From: Terriglobia bacterium
Lineage (GTDB): Bacteria > Acidobacteriota > Terriglobia > JAIQFV01
Reading direction: 5' to 3'
Assembly (NCBI GenBank): GCA_020073085.1
Contig: JAIQFV010000008.1
Location: 62,001-126,000 of the forward strand
DNA length: 64,000 nucleotides
In this document: positions 54,196 through 62,399 of the stretch, one piece after another
How positions within the stretch are numbered: the first letter of the stretch is position 1
Layout: every line of letters starts with the position of its first letter
The notes under the pieces: model-generated
Seen by the model: only the letters and a program-made list of their open reading frames with translations
The model's database searches: none
Told to the model about the DNA's origin: nothing
Program-made: the position numbers and the translations under genes

Positions 54196-55179
54196 ATGCC
54201 CAAGAAATTCATTGTTTTGTTTGGCTTCATGTTTTTCATTCTTACAATTTTAACGCTTATTACATTTGCAGCCACGCCGACACCGGCGCCCTTGAACCCT
54301 CCAACTTACAATTACTCCGAGGCCAACGGTTGCGTTCGATGTCATTTCACGAGCGGCGTGTCTGCCGATCACATGTTGGACGTCGTCGGGGTGACGATCG
54401 ACGCCAACAACACCGCATTCTCACTCTCCGGGAACGGTTGGTTCGCATCACGCCACGCACAATCCAACCACGGGTCGACACAGAATACCTTCTGCGCCAA
54501 GTGCCACTCTCCCCTTCAGTCCACTGCCCAGGCAACATTCAACAACGGATTTATGGAGAATACGGCTTTGATCCCGGATGGTGTGGTGGAGGGTGTAACT
54601 TGTGCGGCTTGTCACCCATCTCACACTGTGGCTGTCGCTCTTGGCCGCCGAGTGGCCATATATAAGCCCGGCGGGGATAAGAACAAGCCCGAGGCTTACC
54701 AGGTTGTCCTCGAAGGCCAGGATGATCTGCTCTGCCTCAACTGCCACGTCAACCGCCACAATGAAGCCAATGCGGCGTTCAAACGCATGTACGATGCGGG
54801 CGTTGAATGCGTTGATTGCCACATGGCTCCGTATGGGCTGACCAACAACGGCCTGGGAACGGTTCAGAAGCGCTTCCACGATTTCAAGGTGGCGCAGAAT
54901 CTTCCCTATTCGTGTGGTGTGGACGGATCGGTGAGTGGATTTGTTTGCCATGCGGGATTCAACAAGGAATCGACTCTCGCCTTTCTTCCCTACATGAAGG
55001 AGCAACACAGCGATTGGTGGCCCCTGAATCCCAGCACCGGCAAGAGGGCTGCGACAACGGCTGTGGGTGCGCTACAGACTTCGGAAGACTATATGGCACT
55101 CTGGAAGCGAATCCAAGAGCGAGGCGGACAGCTGCCCCTTGAGCACAAACAAATTGATCGGAAAGAAATTCATCCCTAG
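54196..55179 (+). CDS. Multiheme c-type cytochrome (five CxxCH, one C-X10-CH), paralog B
   Basis: A 327-residue paralog of the protein at 51855. Signal peptide VLFGFMFFILTILTLITFAA, then CVRCH, CAKCH, CAACH, CLNCH and CVDCH in the same order and context (for example FKRMYDAGVECVDCHM). Cys240 and Cys251 repeat the C-X10-CH motif (CGVDGSVSGFVCH). An extra short loop (GRRVAIYKPGGDKN) accounts for most of the length difference. Promoter block and terminator are also copied, pointing to duplication of a whole transcription unit. Confidence 0.86.
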   Translation: MPKKFIVLFGFMFFILTILTLITFAATPTPAPLNPPTYNYSEANGCVRCHFTSGVSADHMLDVVGVTIDANNTAFSLSGNGWFASRHAQSNHGSTQNTFCAKCHSPLQSTAQATFNNGFMENTALIPDGVVEGVTCAACHPSHTVAVALGRRVAIYKPGGDKNKPEAYQVVLEGQDDLLCLNCHVNRHNEANAAFKRMYDAGVECVDCHMAPYGLTNNGLGTVQKRFHDFKVAQNLPYSCGVDGSVSGFVCHAGFNKESTLAFLPYMKEQHSDWWPLNPSTGKRAATTAVGALQTSEDYMALWKRIQERGGQLPLEHKQIDRKEIHP

Positions 55180-55223
55180 CTATCATATATAATCTAATCA
55201 CGACATTTGGTTTATCCACTCTT

Positions 55224-55280
55224 GGGCCGTAACAGGAATGAAGGCAGGCACACTGCTGACATCCCCATACGGCCCTTTTT
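55224..55280 (+). terminator. Terminator of cytochrome paralog B
   Basis: GGGCCGT (55224-55230) pairs with ACGGCCC (55269-55275), followed by TTTTT. Confidence 0.65.
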
Positions 55281-55327
55281 CATGCAGTATTGCCCTCAAT
55301 CTGCAACGTGCCGCATGTAACAAATCT

Positions 55328-55339
55328 GTTGCATGCAAC
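55328..55339. promoter_or_regulatory. GTTGCATGCAAC palindrome
   Basis: Identical to 36770-36781; about 319 bases before resB and 88 bases before a CRP/FNR-type near-match. Confidence 0.45.
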
Positions 55340-55426
55340 CGAACGGGAAACTGCGAATATCGCCGGAAATGGGACGAATTGTCCTGATCTTATACAGTCA
55401 ATGGGACTTAAATTCCATATGAACAA

Positions 55427-55440
55427 ATGAATCTTTTCAC
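55427..55440. promoter_or_regulatory. CRP/FNR-type palindrome with one mismatch
   Basis: ATGAATCTTTTCAC differs from GTGAA-N4-TTCAC at the first base. It lies about 213 bases before resB. Confidence 0.35.
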
Positions 55441-55646
55441 ATGAATGGCAGAGGACGTGCCCTATCCAATTGTGGAGAAAGAGGGTTAGAAAGGAAACTA
55501 GCGATGGGACCTTCTCACGCACGGTCATTTCAGATGAGGCCGCATTGGCAGGATAATTCCCTTTCTTAGCCTGAAGGAGCAAAGGGAATGCACGTTTTAG
55601 GCGTATCGTTCTTGAGCATTCGCACTACGGTAGGGTTACCTCCTCT

Positions 55647-57278
55647 ATGAGACCAAACGAAAAGACACAGATGGCCAACAAATGTTCGCGGATTGAAGAA
55701 TCAACAGATCAATCTCACCAGAAATCCAGTCCCGTAACTGAAAAAGGAGAAGAAAAGGCCGGTCCTGCAAACGGAGGATTTCTCGATGCTTCCATTCGAT
55801 TCCTCAGTACCGTCCGATTGGGAATCTACCTATTGATCATTCTCGTGGGGATCTCGTTTGCTGGAACGATCATCCCTCAGAGGCCGAATACCTCGCCGGA
55901 GAACCTCCAACGCATGTTCGCCCCCGCCAACCTGGTACTTATGGACCGGATTGGAATTCTTGATATCTTTCACGCCTGGTGGTTCAAGGCGCTGCTGACG
56001 CTGCTCGGCCTTAACATCGTCTTTGCATCACTTGACCGGTTTTCTCATGCTTGGCGATACATCAGGCGCCCTGCCAAATGGCTCACGGAAACAGTGATTC
56101 GAGCCCAGCACCAGCATGCCGAAGTCCACCTCCGCACCTCCCTCGACCAATCGGAGCGCACGGTCCAAGAGCAACTGAAGAAATGCCTCGGGCACCCTCA
56201 GGTCACCGAAAGAGAGGGGCGCAAAGTCATCTTCTCACAACGACAGGTCTATTCGCGCCTGGCGGCTTATGGAATCCATCTCAGCCTTCTGGTCATTTTC
56301 GCCGGGGGATTGATCGGGCTGGAATTCGGTTACAGGGCGCGGATTTCCTTAAGCGAGGGTGAATCCGCATCAAAAGTCATACTCTTCGATACCGCCCGGA
56401 GTGTAGTGGAGGCTGCAGGGGAAGCGAGGTTCATCGAGCGGGAGATCCCCTTCACGCTGAGCCTGGACAAGGCGGAAGTCGTCTTTAACAACCCCAGAGA
56501 ATCCAGCCTTCTTCACCGCGATGACATCCAGAGCCCCGGGGTCGTGAAGAATTGGTATTGCACGATGTCAATATGGGAAAACGGTGTCAAGCAAGGCACC
56601 CAGGTGGTGGCGGTCAATCAACCGCTGTCATATCGGGGATTCCGGTTCTTTCAAAGTGGCTTTGATTTCGGGAATGGACTGAAGGAATTTACTTTTCAGG
56701 TCCGTTTAAAGGGAGCGGGGGGACAACCTTCCACGACCATTTACAGGGTTCGAGGGGGAGACTCCTTCGAGATCAAAGAAGCCCATTTGATCGCCACGCC
56801 GGTTCGGTCGGGAATAATGCCGCAAGCGGATCTGCCGTTTGCCTTTCTCAGCCTCCAGGGTAAGGATGGGAAGCCGGCTCTCCAGTTTCCGGTCTTCGAT
56901 GAACCCACGACCCAGAAAATGCGCCAGGGTGCGAATGACACCTCGCCGCTGCCGAAGCCTCCTGACGGAATGGAAATCTTCCTGATCGATGCCATCCCGG
57001 AATTCACGACGACCCTTCAAGTTTCGCGCGATCCCGGAGTCACGACGGTGTGGGCGGGATGCATTCTCCTGATGGTGGGATTGACGGTTGCCTTCTACTT
57101 CTCGCATCAACGGCTGTGGGCGATGTTGATCCCCGGTCAGGACGGCACGACGGTTGTTCTTGGCGGTGATTCCAGCAAGAACCGGTCTGCTTTCGCAAAA
57201 AAATTCCAGCACCTGGTCGACTCGATGGAGATGGGGGAGGAATCCTCATCCCAGAAGCGAGAATTCAAGGAGAAGTAA
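55647..57278 (+). CDS. resB: Cytochrome c biogenesis protein ResB
   Basis: A 543-residue protein. After about 50 polar residues come RFLSTVRLGIYLLIILVGISFAGTIIPQ (helix 1), a second and third helix near residues 110 and 205-225, a long extracytoplasmic region, and a last helix near 460-485. This is the ResB/Ccs1 layout. With CcsB it passes heme outward and ligates it to CxxCH apocytochromes. It lies four bases before ccsB and amid the genes that need it. System II (ResBC) is implied. Confidence 0.88.
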   Translation: MRPNEKTQMANKCSRIEESTDQSHQKSSPVTEKGEEKAGPANGGFLDASIRFLSTVRLGIYLLIILVGISFAGTIIPQRPNTSPENLQRMFAPANLVLMDRIGILDIFHAWWFKALLTLLGLNIVFASLDRFSHAWRYIRRPAKWLTETVIRAQHQHAEVHLRTSLDQSERTVQEQLKKCLGHPQVTEREGRKVIFSQRQVYSRLAAYGIHLSLLVIFAGGLIGLEFGYRARISLSEGESASKVILFDTARSVVEAAGEARFIEREIPFTLSLDKAEVVFNNPRESSLLHRDDIQSPGVVKNWYCTMSIWENGVKQGTQVVAVNQPLSYRGFRFFQSGFDFGNGLKEFTFQVRLKGAGGQPSTTIYRVRGGDSFEIKEAHLIATPVRSGIMPQADLPFAFLSLQGKDGKPALQFPVFDEPTTQKMRQGANDTSPLPKPPDGMEIFLIDAIPEFTTTLQVSRDPGVTTVWAGCILLMVGLTVAFYFSHQRLWAMLIPGQDGTTVVLGGDSSKNRSAFAKKFQHLVDSMEMGEESSSQKREFKEK

Positions 57279-57281
57279 ATC

Positions 57282-58766
57282 ATGAGTCGTGTTCATACCG
57301 GGCCATTGACCGAGGATGGAGGGGCCGCCCCAAAGAAGATCATTTGGCCCATGCTTTCCTGCCTTCTCGGAATGGTGTTACTGGCGCTGTTTGTGATCCC
57401 GAACATTCTCAAGAGTGGTGCGGGCTTCCTGAGTCCGGGAGCTCTGCTCAGTTTGGCGATCATTTTTTACGTCGGCTCCTCGGCATTGCTGATCAGCTAT
57501 CTGGTCCGGCGCGTGGAGCGCCTGGTCCAGGTGGCCAAGGGGCTGATTCTGGTGGCGTTCATCTTTCACTCGGGTGCCATTGCAGCCCACTGGATGGTTG
57601 CAAGACGTCCGCCAATCTCGAACATCTTCGAAATGCTGATCAGTTTCGCCTGGGCCCTCATCGCCCTGGATTATATTTTCCAGCGAGTCTACAAGCTCAA
57701 AATTCTCAGTTCGTTCAGCGTCCCCATTGCCACTCTGGCGGTTCTGCTGTCGACCATCCTGCCAACAGACCCGGAGCGGACGCTTCCGCCGGCGCTTCAA
57801 AGCGTCTGGCTCTACATCCATGTCACCTTTGCCATCTTCAGTTATGTGGCCTGTGCCATTGCGTTTGTGGCGTCGATTCTCTACCTCGTGAAGGACCGCG
57901 TGAAGCTGGAAACCTTCGGCATGATCACACAGGCGCTCACGGTCAGCACCATCGTGGGCATTGACTGGCTTGGAAATGCGGACACGGCCCACCGCCATTT
58001 CAACATTCTGCTGCGGGGGGAGTTCTTCCTCGGCCTTCTTTACAAGGGCCGTGACATTGCCATCCCCGAGATGGAGAAGACTTACCTGGTGGCCTCACTG
58101 CCCTTCGCCGGCAATGTTTTGCGCGTCTCCCTGCTGATAGCCTTCATTGGACTGGTTCTGTACCTGGTAAAAGCTTCCTCGAAAACGCTGATTCGGGTGA
58201 CCCAGCTGGGATTTCTCGCACAGGTGGCATCGGTGGTCGCCATCCTGGCCACCACCCTCAGCAGCTCGACGCAGCAGATGATCGACAGGATTCCAGGACA
58301 AGTCCTGGGCCAGTTCGATGCTGCGGCCCTGGCAAAGGTGGCCACGGTCAGCATCAAGTCCAATCCATTCACCTTTGCGGGACTCCTCGTGGCGCTGGTG
58401 ACCACGCTGTTGTTTCTTATCCTCAATTCACGTCATGAGGCCATCGTTTCTTCGCTCCCCGAAGGCAAGCTGCTCGACGAGGTCAATTACAAGGTCGTCA
58501 CGATCGCGTTTCCTTTGCTCACCCTGATGATTGCCACGGGGGCCTTCTGGGCGAATCGCACGTGGGGTTCCTACTGGAACTGGGATCCCAAGGAGGTGGG
58601 GGCCCTGATCACCTGGCTGGTCTATGCGGCCTACCTGCACATGCGCATCGTTCGCGGCTGGGCCGGCCGGCGCGCCGCCTATTTCGCCATCATCGGTTTT
58701 GTGTTTGTCCTGTTCACGTTTATTGGAATCAGTTATCTGCTCCCGGGCCTCCATGCGTATGCATGA
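57282..58766 (+). CDS. ccsB: Cytochrome c biogenesis protein CcsB/ResC (heme handling)
   Basis: A 494-residue protein with many membrane helices. [28 protein letters not shown] near residue 430 is the tryptophan-rich WWD heme-binding signature of the CcmC/CcsA superfamily. Conserved His residues flank it in neighbouring helices. It follows resB by three bases, with its ribosome site (AAGGAGAAG) inside the end of resB. The two work as one heme-attachment machine. Confidence 0.9.
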   Translation: MSRVHTGPLTEDGGAAPKKIIWPMLSCLLGMVLLALFVIPNILKSGAGFLSPGALLSLAIIFYVGSSALLISYLVRRVERLVQVAKGLILVAFIFHSGAIAAHWMVARRPPISNIFEMLISFAWALIALDYIFQRVYKLKILSSFSVPIATLAVLLSTILPTDPERTLPPALQSVWLYIHVTFAIFSYVACAIAFVASILYLVKDRVKLETFGMITQALTVSTIVGIDWLGNADTAHRHFNILLRGEFFLGLLYKGRDIAIPEMEKTYLVASLPFAGNVLRVSLLIAFIGLVLYLVKASSKTLIRVTQLGFLAQVASVVAILATTLSSSTQQMIDRIPGQVLGQFDAAALAKVATVSIKSNPFTFAGLLVALVTTLLFLILNSRHEAIVSSLPEGKLLDEVNYKVVTIAFPLLTLMIATGAFWANRTWGSYWNWDPKEVGALITWLVYAAYLHMRIVRGWAGRRAAYFAIIGFVFVLFTFIGISYLLPGLHAYA

Positions 58767-58880
58767 GCGCGGTACCCCAAACCGGAAATCACCCCGGGCC
58801 GGAGAGCGCATCAAGCTTCATCCTCTCGCGGGATGAGGGTAGTCCAGTTCATCACATCACAGATCAAGGAGATGTTTCTC

Positions 58881-59087
58881 ATGAAACTCGTAAAAATGCT
58901 CATCCTCTTCTTCGCTGCCGTGACGCTTTCCTTCACCCTGCTGTATGCCAAGGCCGAATACATGAAGAAAGAGGGGAAGCCTTGCAGTTACTGCCACTTG
59001 AAAGACAACAAGACGTTGAATGACGTGGGCAAGTGTTATGCAAAGAATCACAAGCTCTCAGATTGCAAGTCCCTGGAAGCCAAGTAG
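58881..59087 (+). CDS. Tiny monoheme c-type cytochrome-like protein
   Basis: A 68-residue protein. A signal peptide (MKLVKMLILFFAAVTLSFTLLYAKA) leaves a mature chain of about 43 residues with one heme motif, CSYCH (Cys35, Cys38, His39), and two more cysteines (GKCYAKNHKLSDC). AAGGAG lies nine bases before the ATG at 58881. It sits after ccsB, in the cytochrome run. It may be a minimal electron shuttle or a maturation factor. Confidence 0.72.
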   Translation: MKLVKMLILFFAAVTLSFTLLYAKAEYMKKEGKPCSYCHLKDNKTLNDVGKCYAKNHKLSDCKSLEAK

Positions 59088-59223
59088 GCGAAGGGCATTG
59101 ATCGGACAAGCTGCCATCAGGGTCACCGGCCTGAACGCAGTTCGCAGGGGATGGATTTCTGCGCAACGTGTTCGGGCGGAAGTGTTTTTGCGGAACGCAA
59201 CGGTCTCCGAAGGGTGAGACAAA

Positions 59224-60111
59224 ATGGACGGGATCAGAGAAAAGAAAGTCGTTGCCCTGACCTCTCTTGTGGCCGCCGTTTTACTCACCCTGTTCAAAAC
59301 CCTTGTGGGTGTGGCGACTGGAAGCCTCGGAATCCTGTCCGAAGCGGCACACTCCGGCCTCGATTTCACTGCGGCGCTGATGACCTACTTCGCGGTTTCG
59401 ATTTCAGGCAAGCCTGCCGACGATTCCCACCACTATGGACACGGGAAATTTGAAAGCTTTTCAGCCCTCTTCGAAGTGCTCCTGCTGCTGCTCACCTGCG
59501 GCTGGATCATTTACAAGGCCGCTTATCGTCTGGCGGGACACCGTGTGGAAGTGGAAGTCAATGTCTGGAGCTTTGCCGTCATGGGCATCGCGATCGTGGT
59601 GGACATCACCCGCTCGAAGGCCTTGATGCGGGTGGCCCGACGGTATGGAAGTCAGGCCCTGGAAGCCGACGCGTTGCACTTCCAGAGTGATATATACAGC
59701 TCGCTCGTCGTCATTTTCGGACTCATTTTTACAAAGGCTGGCTTCCCGGTCGGCGATCCACTGGCGGCACTGGGTGTTTCCATCCTCGTCATGATCGCCT
59801 CCGTCAGATTGGCAATGCGGTCCAGCCAGGTATTGTTGGATCGGGCCCCCTCCGGGGTTGAGGATCATATCCGCGAGATCCTCAGTTCGCTGCCCCAGGT
59901 CGTGGAAATTCGAAAAATACGGGTGCGCGATGCAGGAACGCAAATGTTTGTTGACGTCACGATTGCGGTTAATGGCGATATGTCACTGGACGAATCACAC
60001 GCCGTCGCAGATGAATCGGAACGCCAGATCGCCGCGGTGATCTCCAACGTGGATGTGACGGTCCATATCGAGCCCGCGCCTCATGCACCGGCTCTGAATG
60101 AACGACCTTGA
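59224..60111 (+). CDS. Cation diffusion facilitator (CDF) metal transporter
   Basis: A 295-residue protein with six likely helices. EAAHSGLDFTAAL and ADALHFQSDIYSSLV carry the HxxxD metal sites of helices 2 and 5, and the C-terminal cytoplasmic domain (VVEIRKIRVRDAGTQMFVDVTIAV) is typical. It exports Zn2+, Fe2+ or similar ions. Its place in the cytochrome run hints at iron handling, but that is inference. It ends about 100 bases before the likely start of the CbcL-like gene. Confidence 0.87.
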   Translation: MDGIREKKVVALTSLVAAVLLTLFKTLVGVATGSLGILSEAAHSGLDFTAALMTYFAVSISGKPADDSHHYGHGKFESFSALFEVLLLLLTCGWIIYKAAYRLAGHRVEVEVNVWSFAVMGIAIVVDITRSKALMRVARRYGSQALEADALHFQSDIYSSLVVIFGLIFTKAGFPVGDPLAALGVSILVMIASVRLAMRSSQVLLDRAPSGVEDHIREILSSLPQVVEIRKIRVRDAGTQMFVDVTIAVNGDMSLDESHAVADESERQIAAVISNVDVTVHIEPAPHAPALNERP

Positions 60112-60208
60112 AATGGAATGGCTGAAAGAGGCTTTCACCCGGCGGCCACTCTTCCGGGTTGATCCCCGCTCAAGAATTCCGGCTACTCTTAGCCCATTGG
60201 ATCTGACC

Positions 60209-62233
60209 ATGAATATTCGTACCTTAAGTTTACGGCGCCTGCAATCCTTCTGCTTCCTCATTCCTCTGTCTTCCCTTTTGCTGTTGCTTTTTTCTTCGGC
60301 GGCTTGGGGCGCGGTCAAGAATTCCGAATGCCTGAGCTGTCACGCGATGGAGGGGTTCCAATCTCCCGGTGGTAAGAACCTGTTTGTCAATCAGAAACTC
60401 TTTGAAAAGAGCGTCCACTCCTTCCTGAATTGCACGGATTGCCACTCCGATGTTTCAAAGACACCGCATCCATCTCAGTTGGCCAAAGTGAACTGCGGCT
60501 CCTGCCACGAGGAACAACAGAAGAAATTTGAGATGTCGATTCATGCCGGAAAAATCATCCACAACCCTGCGGACGGTGGGAACGGAAGAAAGGCTTTCAC
60601 GTGCGCGGACTGCCATAGCCCTCATACAATCCTGCCCAAGACTGATCTGGCCTCCGCCACACACCACACCAACGTGCCCGCCCTGTGTGGCACCTGCCAC
60701 CAGAATCTGCAGTTTGTGATCGAATCTCCCATGGCGGAAACCTCCAAGCCCTTTTTTGCCTACCGGGAAAGCATCCACGGTAAATCGGTGGCGGCGGGAT
60801 CGGAAAGGGCTGCCGTCTGTTCCGACTGCCATAACGCACACGATATCTTGCCCCCCAACAACCCGAAATCCACGATATTCAAGACCAACACCCCCGAAAC
60901 CTGCAGAAAGTGCCACGGGAACATTTACAACGAGTACAGCGATTCCGTGCACGGAAGAGCGGTGAAGCGGGGTGTTTTCAGCGCCCCGGTTTGTGTGGAC
61001 TGCCACGGCATCCACTCCATCAAATCCCACATTGATCCGAGCTCGAACGTGGCGGCTCAGGTCATCTCGCGTTCCACCTGCGGTCAGTGCCATTCAGGAG
61101 AAAAGCTCTCCGCTGAATTTGGCGTGCCGGAGAAACGTGTTTCCTCTTATTTCGCCAGCTATCACGGGCTGGAGAGCCGGGTGGGGTCGGTTGAAACGGC
61201 CAACTGTGCAAGCTGTCACGGCGTGCATCACATCCTTCCGTCCAGCGACCCGCGGTCCACGGTGAACAAGGCCAACCTGGCGCAAACCTGCGGTCAGTGC
61301 CATCCCGGGGCCAGCGAGAATTTTGCCAAGGGTCGCATCCATCTGCTGAAAGGAGATGGGGATGCTGCAGGCGGACGGATCATCACCGCCGTCACACAGT
61401 TTTACGTGTGGCTGATCTTCCTCGTGGTGGGGGGGATGATCATTCACAATGCGATTGATTATTTCGCCCGGGCGCGCCTGCGCTTGCGGGAGGATCTGCT
61501 GCATGGAAAGGCCACCATCGAACGCATTCATTTGAGCGGCCGTATTCAACACGGGGTCATGTTGACGAGCTTCATCCTGCTGGTCATCACCGGATTTGCC
61601 CTGAAATTCCCAGACGCCCAGTGGGTGCACTCCGTTTTCCTCGGAAACGCCGCTGTCCGCGGCGTGGTCCACCGGATGGCCGCTGTGATATTCATTGGCC
61701 TCGCCCTCTTCCACCTTTACTTCATCCTTCTGACGACCCGGGGCCGGCAGGAATTGAAGGCCTGGCTTCCCCGGCTTCAGGACGTCCGCGACCTGCCCCA
61801 AATGATCAGCTACAACCTGGGACTTACAGAGGAACACCCGCGGTTCGATCGCTTCAGCTACGTGGAAAAGATGGAGTATTGGGCGCTGGTGTGGGGGACC
61901 CTCATCATGGTGGCGACCGGACTCGCCCTCTGGGCGAAAACCTTCGCTCTGAATTACATCCCCAAATGGGGTCTGGATGTCTTTGAAGTTGTTCATTACT
62001 ACGAGGCCTGGCTGGCCACGCTCGCCATCATCGTCTGGCACCTCTATATGGTCCTGATGCGACCGGGCTCGTACTCGTCGAGCTGGATGTGGCTGACCGG
62101 AAAGATTACCCGCGAAGAAATGATCGAGGAACATCCCCTGGAATGGGAACGGATGGAGCGCGAAGCAAGGTCAGCCGGAAAAGCTGAAAAGGAGGAGGCA
62201 CCGGAGATCCCTCAACCTGCCCGTTCGACATGA
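60209..62233 (+). CDS. CbcL-like quinol oxidoreductase: eleven-heme cytochrome c fused to cytochrome b
   Basis: A 674-residue protein. A signal-anchor (FCFLIPLSSLLLLLFSSAAWG) precedes eleven CxxCH motifs (CLSCH, CTDCH, CGSCH, CADCH, CGTCH, CSDCH, CRKCH, CVDCH, CGQCH, CASCH, CGQCH). From about residue 395 five helices form a cytochrome b of the HydC/FdnI-type, with conserved His in GRIQHGVM, VVHRMAAVIF and VVHYYEAWLA. In Geobacter CbcL such a fusion takes electrons from the quinone pool into the periplasm. The upstream frame from 60098 overlaps the CDF gene and is less likely. Confidence 0.85.
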   Translation: MNIRTLSLRRLQSFCFLIPLSSLLLLLFSSAAWGAVKNSECLSCHAMEGFQSPGGKNLFVNQKLFEKSVHSFLNCTDCHSDVSKTPHPSQLAKVNCGSCHEEQQKKFEMSIHAGKIIHNPADGGNGRKAFTCADCHSPHTILPKTDLASATHHTNVPALCGTCHQNLQFVIESPMAETSKPFFAYRESIHGKSVAAGSERAAVCSDCHNAHDILPPNNPKSTIFKTNTPETCRKCHGNIYNEYSDSVHGRAVKRGVFSAPVCVDCHGIHSIKSHIDPSSNVAAQVISRSTCGQCHSGEKLSAEFGVPEKRVSSYFASYHGLESRVGSVETANCASCHGVHHILPSSDPRSTVNKANLAQTCGQCHPGASENFAKGRIHLLKGDGDAAGGRIITAVTQFYVWLIFLVVGGMIIHNAIDYFARARLRLREDLLHGKATIERIHLSGRIQHGVMLTSFILLVITGFALKFPDAQWVHSVFLGNAAVRGVVHRMAAVIFIGLALFHLYFILLTTRGRQELKAWLPRLQDVRDLPQMISYNLGLTEEHPRFDRFSYVEKMEYWALVWGTLIMVATGLALWAKTFALNYIPKWGLDVFEVVHYYEAWLATLAIIVWHLYMVLMRPGSYSSSWMWLTGKITREEMIEEHPLEWERMEREARSAGKAEKEEAPEIPQPARST

Positions 62234-62399
62234 CACCGGCAAGTTGCGCATCAAGAAGAACCCGGACCTTATCCCCGGCGCCTCCTTGGATGAGGCAAGT
62301 CGCCCGCTAGTCGGGCCGCCCGGGCCGCTGCACCCGCGGGGGAGCGGGAACGCCAGCACGACCTTCTGACCCAGAGCGAGGAGATTTCGAAAAGAAATT

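Larger units (their letters stand above)
55180..55646. other. Intergenic region upstream of resB
   Basis: No gene in 467 bases. It holds the terminator of paralog B (55224-55280), GTTGCATGCAAC (55328-55339) and a CRP/FNR-type near-match (55427-55440), the same two-motif order seen before the PFOR operon. Confidence 0.55.
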
